DNA of 5,344 nucleotides from Pseudomonadota bacterium (lineage in GTDB: Bacteria; Myxococcota; Polyangia; Polyangiales; Polyangiaceae), in contig JAEZYO010000866.1 in assembly GCA_023419055.1 (NCBI GenBank), positions 1-5,344 on the forward strand, read 5' to 3'. The translations under genes were made by a program, and so were the position numbers. Shown piece after piece: positions 1 through 5,344 of this stretch (position 1 is its first letter; every line of letters starts with the position of its first letter). The notes beneath the pieces are model-generated. The model saw only the letters and a list, made by a program, of their open reading frames with translations, made no database searches and was not told the DNA's origin.

Positions 1-999
1 CGCGCTGACGACCGTCACCTCGTTCCGGAAGTGGAAGCTGACCTTGGTGGAGGTGACGGAGAAAGACCAACCTGCGTTGCTCGTGTCGACATCGTCGAGC
101 GCGATCTTCAGGCGCCGCTCTCCCTCTCGAAGCACGAGGAAGCGCTTGCCCGGGGACAGCCCGTTGGCATCGAGCGTGACCAGACTGTTCGGGTAGAGCG
201 GGTGCTCCTGCGGGAACGTTCCGTCCGGAATCAGCGCGGCTCGGGCCGGACTCGACTTGGCGGTGAAGGGCTCGGTGTTGCCCGGCGGCAGCGGCGGCAC
301 GAAGGTGACGGTGCTGTGGCTGTTCAGGAGCTGAGGGCCCGCGTTCGGGTAGACGAAGCTCCCCACGCTGAGCACCACGCCCGGCAAGATCGTGGGAGGC
401 TTCGGTTGAAGCACCGCGACCCGCGCCTCGACGAACAAGCAGACTCGCGGCAAGCGCTGATTCTGCGTGGCCCAGTAGTTGAACGTCTCCTCGAGCGGGG
501 CCGGCCGCAGGATGAGCTCGATGGTGTCCCCCGAGTCCCCGAGATCTCCCACCAAGACCTCGGCCTCACCCGACCCGGTCGGGACCTTCGTCTTCTTGGT
601 GATGATGGGATAATCGTGGAACGCACGCGCGATGCGCCCGATGATGCGCTGCGCGGCCAACGCATGATACGGCGCGTCCTGATCCGTCGTGTCGACGGGC
701 GCGAGGCTGATGGCGTACTGCAGCACCAGCCCCATCGGCAGCTGCTGGACGGGTATGTTGCTGCGCTGCCCGCCGCCGCCGTAGTTGCGGAACTCGGGGG
801 TCTCGACGATGTGCAGCAGGTGCACGCTGACACGGCGCGGATTCGCGGTCGTGGTGTCGTCGGGCGGAGCAGCCGTGACTTCCAGCGTGGACTCGGTGGA
901 AGACGTATCGGGGTCGTCGCCACTCTCGAGGGGACCGACGACCAACTCGATCAAATTGATGATCGTGCTCGTGACGCTGGAGATATCCGTGATCGGCAT
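1..999 (-). CDS. DUF4255 (Pvc16-like) CIS protein, C-terminus beyond the window edge
   Basis: Pvc16/DUF4255 proteins are near-constant parts of eCIS clusters and are associated with the tube terminator or cap end of the particle. The ATG at 997-999 opens a frame with no stop to base 1 (333 residues visible). The start MPITDISSVT is typical. Residues 1-196 form the DUF4255 domain: RRVSVHLLHIVETPEFRN (55-72), LPMGLVLQYAISL (87-99), ALAAQRIIGRIARAFHDYPI (113-132), and LRPAPLEETFNYW followed by RLPRVCLFVEARV (164-194). A Gly/Gln/Asn loop with GGGG (74-77) follows the first strand. After a Pro-rich hinge (PKPPTILPG, about 199-207) a second beta-rich, probably Ig-like region begins, with PNSLVTLDANGLSPGKRFLVL, as in longer family members; it continues past the edge. 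The gene starts 3 nt after the stop of the Pro-rich gene with only a weak GAGG 12 nt upstream, so translation is probably coupled. Confidence 0.93.
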   Translation of the reverse strand, partial: MPITDISSVTSTIINLIELVVGPLESGDDPDTSSTESTLEVTAAPPDDTTTANPRRVSVHLLHIVETPEFRNYGGGGQRSNIPVQQLPMGLVLQYAISLAPVDTTDQDAPYHALAAQRIIGRIARAFHDYPIITKKTKVPTGSGEAEVLVGDLGDSGDTIELILRPAPLEETFNYWATQNQRLPRVCLFVEARVAVLQPKPPTILPGVVLSVGSFVYPNAGPQLLNSHSTVTFVPPLPPGNTEPFTAKSSPARAALIPDGTFPQEHPLYPNSLVTLDANGLSPGKRFLVLREGERRLKIALDDVDTSNAGWSFSVTSTKVSFHFRNEVTVVSA

Positions 1000-1002
1000 G
1001 GC

Positions 1003-2010
1003 TCAGCGTTGCCTCAGTCCAAAGGTGTGCTTGCCAAAGGGAGAGTCGAAGCTCGAGCTACGCGCAGCGACGACGACCGGTGCCGGCCTCCGCTGAGCGC
1101 GGGGCGGCTCCTGCCGCGACGGCGCGATCACCTCCACCTCGATGTGACCGATGTTGAGGCGCGGCGGGGCGGGAGGAGAGAACGCCGAAGCCGCTTGCGG
1201 GGCGAAGGCGAGCGGAGAAGCCTGGGCACGAACCGGGGCCGCGGGCTCCGGCGACGCGGGCGGAGTCGCGTCGGCGCGCATCCACGCTTCCACCTTCGCG
1301 AGCGCGTCGCGCAGCGTCGCGGGAAACGCCGTGTTCTGAGCGAGCGGCTGCGGTGACGGCGCGGGCGAAGGCGACGCGGACGGCGATGGCAGTACCGGCG
1401 CGCTCACCGGCCCCTCGGCGCGGATGCCCGAGGGAGTCGACGGCGACCGCGCGGCGGTCGGCGAGTCTGCGACCTGCGCGCGAGCCACGCTCTCGGTCCG
1501 GGGCGCGGCTGGCATGGCCGGAGGCACGCTCATGGGACTCCGTGGCTCAGAACCGGTGGGGGAGCGCGGAACGTCGGCGTGAGTGGTCACCCCCGTGGGT
1601 GTCACTCGGGGCGCGCTCGCGCTCTGCTCGCTGGGGGCTCGAGGGGCCTCGGCCGAGCTCGCCCGCGACATCGCGGGTTGCGCCGCGCCAGGCGCAGCCG
1701 GAGCCGCTGCGAAGCGCGCCACCTCCACGCGATCGGCCGCGTGATGGCTCGGAGTCACGCTGGGAGCCGGCGCCGCTCGAGCCGGCTCGGCCACGGACTC
1801 GAACTGCTCCGAGTCGACATCCGAAAGCTCGCCAGCATCATCCACCGATGGCGTGCTGGAAGCGTGCGCGGATCCAGCGAACCCGCTCAGGTTGAAGCGC
1901 TGATCCACGGCGGCCACCGGCGAACCGCTCCGCATCGCGGGCACGGCGTGGCTCGTCGACGGGAGGGCCCCCGGGACGCTTCGAGCAGCGAGGCGAGCCA
2001 GGTAGCTCAC
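1003..2010 (-). CDS. Pro/Ala/Ser-rich disordered protein of the CIS operon, function unknown
   Basis: I do not recognise a named family. The frame is open back to 2235, but the start is best placed at GTG 2010: it has a strong Shine-Dalgarno and its GTGA overlaps the preceding stop by 4 nt, giving 335 residues. Layout: a short hydrophobic, basic N-terminus (VSYLARLAARSV, 1-12); about 215 residues of low-complexity Pro/Ala/Ser/Thr sequence with scattered charges, surely disordered; one predicted amphipathic helix LRDALAKVEAWMRAD (233-247); another Pro/Ala linker; then a beta-like motif LNIGHIEVEVI (285-295) and a basic tail ending SFDSPFGKHTFGLRQR. From memory, Pro-rich hypothetical proteins with an 'IGxIEVxx' motif recur beside tube and DUF4255 genes in eCIS clusters; I could not check this. 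There is no signal peptide or membrane segment. A flexible linker, scaffold or length-setting role is possible; none is shown. Confidence 0.8.
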   Translation of the reverse strand: MSYLARLAARSVPGALPSTSHAVPAMRSGSPVAAVDQRFNLSGFAGSAHASSTPSVDDAGELSDVDSEQFESVAEPARAAPAPSVTPSHHAADRVEVARFAAAPAAPGAAQPAMSRASSAEAPRAPSEQSASAPRVTPTGVTTHADVPRSPTGSEPRSPMSVPPAMPAAPRTESVARAQVADSPTAARSPSTPSGIRAEGPVSAPVLPSPSASPSPAPSPQPLAQNTAFPATLRDALAKVEAWMRADATPPASPEPAAPVRAQASPLAFAPQAASAFSPPAPPRLNIGHIEVEVIAPSRQEPPRAQRRPAPVVVAARSSSFDSPFGKHTFGLRQR

Positions 2011-2813
2011 GAGAACGCGCCTCCCCGTTGAGCTTCGTACTCTTGAAGGACGAGCGCGACGTACGCGCGCCGTTCCGTCCTCGGCAGCGCGAGGATCTCG
2101 GCGTGGCTCCAGCGGTACGCGCGAGCCAGGCAATGAACCTCTCGGAACAGGAGCGGCCGCTCGCGCAGCAGCGCGGCCATGAAGAAGCCCACGAGATCGA
2201 ACGGGACCTCTTGCTCGTGACCGCAAAGGGGGCACGTCGTCGGCAGATCCAGGCTCAACACGGGCGCGACGAGCTCCATCGCCTGCTGCACCTGCTCGGC
2301 GGAACCTTCGACGTCCCCGGACTTGACGCAGCGCTCGAGCAGCGCGCGCGCCGAACGCGCGGGAGCCGTGCCGCGCAGGAATCGCTCGTCGCCGGCGGTC
2401 GGAAGCCGAAAGCTGCTGCCGTCCTGCAAGTGGTAGACGCCCTGCTCGTCCGGCCCGGTGATGGTCGCCCGTTCCGGCGTCATCTCACTGCGGTTCGCGA
2501 CCAACCCGGCGAGTGAGAAGCCGAGCGAGAAGGTCTTGTTGCAGCCGCCACACGAGACGACCGCGTCGATGTTGTCCCCGTAGCAACGCGAGTAGAGCTC
2601 TGCGACGAGCCGATCACGCTCGGCGATGCTCAGGGACCACACGTCTTTTTGCAGGCTCGGATCGCTCTCCACCACGACCAGTAATCTGCCAATCAGCTCG
2701 GAAGCGAGGACTGGATCTTCGCGAACGCAGAACGACTCATCGAGACCGCTCGGTTCCCTCAAAAGGGCACGACGCGGGCCGTTCGGCCCCGGATTGAGTT
2801 GTACGTCGAACAC
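2007..2813 (-). CDS. gp26/T4-baseplate-like protein with two CXXC pairs
   Basis: Probable baseplate assembly component of the particle (T4 gp26-like group, called 'T4 baseplate protein' in annotation). The 268-residue protein starts at GTG 2813, supported by a strong Shine-Dalgarno. An N-terminal region (1-55) leads to a helix SIAERDRLVAELYSRCYGD (62-80) directly before a first CXXC, C88-GG-C91. A second CXXC, C194-PL-C197, precedes FDLVGFFMAALLRERPLLFREVHCLA (205-230). The C-terminal part, AYRWSHAEILALPRTERRAY (232-251), is the most family-like segment: small phage and eCIS proteins between tube and hub commonly have this 'WS..EIL.LP...R..Y' ending. The two cysteine pairs could bind one zinc, joining the halves; that is inference. 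It follows the tube by 147 nt and its stop overlaps the next start. The role in assembly is known only by analogy; the family call is fairly firm, the mechanism is not. Confidence 0.8.
   Translation of the reverse strand: MFDVQLNPGPNGPRRALLREPSGLDESFCVREDPVLASELIGRLLVVVESDPSLQKDVWSLSIAERDRLVAELYSRCYGDNIDAVVSCGGCNKTFSLGFSLAGLVANRSEMTPERATITGPDEQGVYHLQDGSSFRLPTAGDERFLRGTAPARSARALLERCVKSGDVEGSAEQVQQAMELVAPVLSLDLPTTCPLCGHEQEVPFDLVGFFMAALLRERPLLFREVHCLARAYRWSHAEILALPRTERRAYVALVLQEYEAQRGGAFS
2020..2026 (-). promoter_or_regulatory. strong ribosome binding site deciding the GTG start at 2010
   Basis: GGGGAGG on the minus strand lies 9 nt before GTG 2008-2010, inside the end of the preceding gene. 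It favours this start over the longer in-frame reading back to 2235, which would overlap the upstream gene by more than 200 bases with Arg-rich, shadow-like sequence. Confidence 0.8.
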
Positions 2814-2820
2814 GGATCCG

Positions 2821-2828
2821 TCTTCCTT
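2821..2828 (-). promoter_or_regulatory. ribosome binding site that fixes the GTG start of the baseplate-like gene
   Basis: AAGGAAGA on the minus strand ends 7 nt before the GTG at 2811-2813. It is purine-rich and well spaced. An in-frame TGA lies about 60 nt upstream of that GTG with no ATG, GTG or TTG between them, so GTG is the only reasonable start. Confidence 0.75.
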
Positions 2829-2915
2829 TGCACGCGGCCACCGGGCTCGTTGCCGGGACGCCAGGTTTCAATGGATCGCCGAAAGCACGGGGGGATCTGG
2901 CCGCGAGCCCTGACT

Positions 2916-2937
2916 GCGCCGCGACCCCGGGCGGCGC
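2916..2937 (-). other. GC-rich stem-loop just after the tube gene (possible attenuator or mRNA-end protector)
   Basis: A perfect 7-bp all-G/C inverted repeat (GCGCCGC at 2916-2922, GCGGCGC at 2931-2937) with an 8-nt loop begins 23 nt past the tube stop codon. No run of T follows on the minus strand, so it is not a classical factor-independent terminator. It could limit read-through or protect the sheath-tube message from 3' decay, which would suit shaft proteins needed in excess. In DNA this GC-rich a stem of this size can arise by chance, so the function is speculative. Confidence 0.35.
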
Positions 2938-2960
2938 TCGACCTCTTCTCGAACTTTTGG

Positions 2961-3485
2961 CTACTGCTCGGCCTGCTCGGTGAGCGCTTCGTCGCGCTCC
3001 CAGCCTTCGTTCTGAAGAACGATCGACTCGATCATCGTCGCGTTGGCGTTGGCGTCGAGATCGGGCAGCGCCGTGTAGCTCGACACCCAGCAGTTGAACA
3101 CCGTGTACGACTTCACGGGCACGTCCTGCAAGTTGTACACGCGGATGATGAGGTGTCGCTTGTAGTTCGCGAGCGAAACGGCCTCGGGCCCGTCCGTGCT
3201 GTACACGTTGTTCGCCCAGGCCTCGAACTCGGTGTCGAAGGTCACGCCGCGCTCGAGCGTGATCGCTTCGAACGTGGTGCGCCCCGGCGCGTGACGCGGC
3301 GTGCTCAGATCGCCGCCGTCGCGATGACTCACGACCTCGGTCGTGCGCTTGAGACCGGTAACCTTGCTGATCCCGATGATCGGGTCGTTGGGCTTCGACT
3401 GAAAGAAGACCCGGAACCTGAAGTTCTTGTAGGGATCCGTGCGCGTGGTGTTGATCTTGAAACCAGTTCTTTGCGCAATTGCCAT
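2961..3485 (-). CDS. tail tube protein, T4 gp19-like family
   Basis: Inner tube subunit; it stacks as hexameric rings inside the sheath to form the channel driven into the target. The 174 residues carry the family's hallmarks: DPYKNFRFRV (17-26) entering the first beta strand, GVTFDTEFEAWAN (about 80-92), then YTVFNCWVSSYTALPDLDAN (127-146) and ending LQNEGWERD (157-165). These are the standard signatures of gp19-type tubes in eCIS clusters. Members are commonly about 145-150 residues. This one has an N-terminal extension of roughly 15 residues (MAIAQRTGFKINTTRT) before the DPYKNF motif, and a short acidic tail (EALTEQAEQ). ATG at 3485 is the start; it follows the sheath by 47 nt, the usual sheath-tube pairing. 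Many eCIS encode a second tube-like paralogue (Pvc5 type); none is visible here, but it could lie outside. Confidence 0.96.
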   Translation of the reverse strand: MAIAQRTGFKINTTRTDPYKNFRFRVFFQSKPNDPIIGISKVTGLKRTTEVVSHRDGGDLSTPRHAPGRTTFEAITLERGVTFDTEFEAWANNVYSTDGPEAVSLANYKRHLIIRVYNLQDVPVKSYTVFNCWVSSYTALPDLDANANATMIESIVLQNEGWERDEALTEQAEQ

Positions 3486-3495
3486 GTCCTATATG

Positions 3496-3499
3496 CCTC
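3496..3499 (-). promoter_or_regulatory. probable ribosome binding site of the tube gene
   Basis: On the minus strand GAGG lies 10 nt before the ATG at 3485. An AGGA also sits only 1 nt before the ATG, too close to act as a Shine-Dalgarno. Moderate match only. Confidence 0.5.
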
Positions 3500-3511
3500 G
3501 CTGCTTCGGGT

Positions 3512-3545
3512 TCAAACCTGGATCGCCTGGCGTCAAACCTGGATC
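3512..3545. repeat. imperfect 21-bp-period tandem repeat over the sheath stop codon
   Basis: The 13-mer TCAAACCTGGATC occurs at 3512-3524 and again at 3533-3545, 21 bp apart (seven codons). The right copy encodes the end of the sheath and its TGA stop. The left copy lies in the spacer and, because the period is a multiple of three, places a second TGA in the same frame at 3512-3514. It looks like a small local duplication of the gene end. It has no inverted symmetry that would make a terminator. Confidence 0.8.
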
Positions 3546-5344
3546 TGCCCGGCCTTCTGCTGAATCGTGATGACGACGAACTCGGCCGGCTTGAGCGGGG
3601 CGAAGCCCACCACCACGTTCACGATGCCGAGATTGATGTCGTTCTGCGTCGTGGTCTCCGAGTCGACCTTGACGAAGTACGCGTCGCGCGGCGTGCGTCC
3701 CTGGAACGCCCCCTGCCGGAACAGGTTGTTCATGAAGGCGCCCACCGCCAACCTGATCTGTGCCCAGAGCGGCTCGTCGTTGGGCTCGAACACCGCGAAC
3801 TTCAGCCCGCGCACCAGGCTCTCCTCGAGGAAGAGCGCGAGGCGCCGCACCGGCACGTACTTGTAGTCGTCGTTGCCGGAGTTATCGAAGCCGTCCATCG
3901 TCCGCGCGCCCCAGCTGATGATGCCGTTGGGGAACACGCGGATGGCGTTCACCGCCTCCGGGTTCAGGCGACCGTTCTCGAGATCCGACATCGGCACCTT
4001 CACGCCGAGCACACCGCGCACGTCCGAGTCGAGACCCGCGGGCGCCTTCCAGACACCGCGAGCACCGTCGATGCGCGCCATGATGCCGGCGATGGACCCG
4101 CTGGGATCGATCGCGCGCGGCGAGCCGTCCGGATTGATCTTGAGCCGCGGCCAGTAGAGCGCCGAGTGATCCTTGACCACGCCGACGCGCAAGTGGTCCT
4201 CGAGCTCGCCGAGCACCGTGTCGATCGTGCCGCTCGCCACGCTCGCGTCCACGAGGAGGAAGGCGCGCTTGCGCTGGCAAAACGCGCTCGCCGCACCCCA
4301 GAGCGACTGGCGAAAATCGTCAGGTCTACCCGCGGGCTTCGGCAGAATCAGGATGTTGAAGAGATCGACTTTGGAATCGAGCGCGTTGTACGCGGTCTCG
4401 TAATCCGTCGCATCCAGGTTGTCCGTATCGCCGTCGGAGCCGCCCGCAAAGTTCTTGGCCGCGGCAGCAGCGGTCCCGAAGACCCCAGACAGCGAACCCG
4501 CCACCGCGTGACCCGGCCCTGACGAGGCAGCACCGAAGGCGGGTACCAGCACCAGGCGGTAGCCTTGGACGTCCGCGCGCCACTTGGTCGTACCGAGGTT
4601 GATCGCGTTGGCGATCGCTTGCAGGTTCTGCCCGAGGTTCTTCAGCGAGAGCCCTGAAACGATCCCTTGACCCAAAGTGCCCGCGGAGACCGGGAACGTC
4701 ACCGTGACCGCATCGCTCGGGATGGCGGAGGGCCCCGTCAAAGAGAAGGAGAACGTGTTTTTGGGAGTGTTCGCCAGGGCGAACAGTTGGGCCAGATCGC
4801 CGGCGGCAGGAGCGGTATGGAGCCGCGAGACCAACCCGTTCGGCACCGGTCGCCGATGGTGAAGGCGCCCCAGGTCCACACCGCCTTGAGCGGCGCCGAG
4901 GCCGAGCGACTCTGCGATGTCGGCGCTCGGAGCCGGTTCGACGGTCACGTCGTCGTTGGTCTCTGCAGTAATCTTCAGGACGAAATTCCCGCCCACTTCT
5001 ACGATGGCGGCGGTGGCGCCCGAGTTGTCGAAGCTCTCGTCGAGCTCATCTTCGACAGCATCCGGGAGGGCGTCAGACGCGATCGTCAACTCGATCGTTC
5101 GCGGAGCATTGGACCCGACTCGGAGAATGAACCTTCCCGTGCCACCAACCGCAGCCACCGCGTCGCGAATGGCGTTCGCCATTTCTTCTGCATCGGCACC
5201 ATAGGTCGCGGAAACTGAGACCCCCGGGATGCGTGTGAGGGCCGGCACGTTGGCCGTAGCCGCCAGGACCGATTCTTCGGGAATGAGCGTCCCGATGTAA
5301 CGAGGACTCTCGCTGTCGAGCGAGACGTTGCTGAACGTCTCGCT
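3533..5344 (-). CDS. contractile tail sheath protein, N-terminus beyond the window edge
   Basis: Sheath subunit that wraps the inner tube and contracts to drive it forward. The frame stays open to the window edge (603 residues visible, TGA at 3533-3535), and the first visible residues, SNVSLDSESPRYIGTLIP, read like a normal sheath N-terminus, so the GTG at 5248 is an internal valine and the true start is outside. Numbering from the edge, residues 314-603 are the conserved sheath core: KAPAG, NPEAVNAIRVFPNGIISWG, YVPVRRLALFLEESL, FEPNDEPLWAQIR, and the terminal GFAPLKPAEFVVITIQQKAG. Residues about 43-150 and 196-293 are two inserted beta-rich modules of similar layout, making the protein longer than minimal sheaths of about 350-500 residues. 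The insert is likely surface-exposed, by analogy with other sheaths. The tube gene follows after 47 nt. The family assignment is very secure. Myophage versus eCIS cannot be decided from this gene alone; the neighbours favour eCIS. Confidence 0.96.
   Translation of the reverse strand, partial: SETFSNVSLDSESPRYIGTLIPEESVLAATANVPALTRIPGVSVSATYGADAEEMANAIRDAVAAVGGTGRFILRVGSNAPRTIELTIASDALPDAVEDELDESFDNSGATAAIVEVGGNFVLKITAETNDDVTVEPAPSADIAESLGLGAAQGGVDLGRLHHRRPVPNGLVSRLHTAPAAGDLAQLFALANTPKNTFSFSLTGPSAIPSDAVTVTFPVSAGTLGQGIVSGLSLKNLGQNLQAIANAINLGTTKWRADVQGYRLVLVPAFGAASSGPGHAVAGSLSGVFGTAAAAAKNFAGGSDGDTDNLDATDYETAYNALDSKVDLFNILILPKPAGRPDDFRQSLWGAASAFCQRKRAFLLVDASVASGTIDTVLGELEDHLRVGVVKDHSALYWPRLKINPDGSPRAIDPSGSIAGIMARIDGARGVWKAPAGLDSDVRGVLGVKVPMSDLENGRLNPEAVNAIRVFPNGIISWGARTMDGFDNSGNDDYKYVPVRRLALFLEESLVRGLKFAVFEPNDEPLWAQIRLAVGAFMNNLFRQGAFQGRTPRDAYFVKVDSETTTQNDINLGIVNVVVGFAPLKPAEFVVITIQQKAGQIQV

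Noticed and set aside
324..923. 199-codon minus-strand open frame
   Set aside because: It lies in a different minus frame inside the DUF4255 gene and consists of Ser/Arg/Pro runs, the typical frame-shifted reading of GC-rich coding DNA.
31..1356. 441-codon plus-strand open frame
   Set aside because: It is Arg-rich, low in family-like motifs, and lies antisense to the DUF4255 gene and across the border of two clear minus-strand genes. It is a GC-driven shadow.
1340..1450. Repetitive-looking stretch encoding SPSASPSPAPSPQP, considered as a DNA repeat or array
   Set aside because: It is a low-complexity coding stretch of the Pro-rich protein; no unit repeats exactly at DNA level and there is no spacer structure.
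2011..2235. Upstream extension of the Pro-rich gene to an ATG at 2235
   Set aside because: It would overlap the gp26-like gene by over 200 bases with Arg-rich, shadow-like residues. GTG 2010 has a strong ribosome binding site and a GTGA overlap.
2861..2878. Resemblance of CCAGGTTTCAATGGATCGCC-type sequence to the inverse of the repeat at 3512-3545
   Set aside because: It matches only about 9 of 10 bases of the inverted core and the arms lie over 600 bp apart across the tube gene; chance is the simplest explanation.
2799..3563. 254-codon plus-strand open frame
   Set aside because: It runs antisense through the tube gene and both spacers; the tube is beyond doubt, so this is a shadow.
3479..4522. 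347-codon plus-strand open frame
   Set aside because: It is antisense to the conserved sheath core; composition (Arg, His, Glu, Val) is that of a reverse-strand shadow and no motif is recognisable.
3533..5248. Sheath gene starting at GTG 5248
   Set aside because: The same frame continues to the window edge with sheath-like residues (SNVSLDSESPRYIGTL), so the gene is cut by the window rather than starting here.

Overview
The window is a tightly packed run of five genes, all on the minus strand, from a contractile injection system (CIS): a phage-tail-like particle that drives a tube through a contracting sheath. In transcription order (right to left) they are: tail sheath (start lies beyond the right edge), gp19-type tail tube, a gp26/T4-baseplate-like protein carrying two CXXC pairs, a long Pro/Ala/Ser-rich disordered protein, and a DUF4255 (Pvc16-like) protein that runs off the left edge. 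Sheath and tube are recognisable from conserved C-terminal motifs. The DUF4255 protein is what points to an extracellular CIS (eCIS, related to PVC, Afp and MAC particles) rather than an ordinary myophage. No head, portal, terminase, integrase or tail-fibre gene is visible, but only about 5 kb can be seen.

Layout: 3533-5344 sheath (partial); 3486-3532 short spacer with a 21-bp-period tandem repeat of the sheath stop region; 2961-3485 tube; 2814-2960 a 147-bp spacer holding a GC-rich stem-loop and, at its end, a good ribosome binding site; 2007-2813 baseplate-like gene; 1003-2010 Pro-rich gene, overlapping its predecessor by GTGA; 1-999 DUF4255 gene, 3 nt after the Pro-rich gene. Every base outside these short spacers is coding, so there is no empty stretch over 300 bases.

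How they would work together: sheath and tube form the contractile shaft, built in many copies per particle. The gp26-like protein belongs to baseplate assembly. DUF4255/Pvc16 proteins are associated with the terminator or cap end of the tube in eCIS. The Pro-rich protein is of unknown function; its position, coupled to its neighbours, suggests it is a particle or assembly component. The spacing pattern (spacers after sheath and tube, then overlap or 3-nt spacing) is consistent with high output of the shaft proteins and coupled, lower output of the rest.

The DNA is strongly GC-rich, with mostly G/C third positions, and long antisense shadow frames follow from that. A GC-rich environmental bacterium, such as a myxobacterium/deltaproteobacterium or an actinobacterium, would fit. 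The Ala/Pro/Ser-rich disordered protein and long sheath lean me towards Myxococcota, but this is inference and the sequence alone does not settle it.
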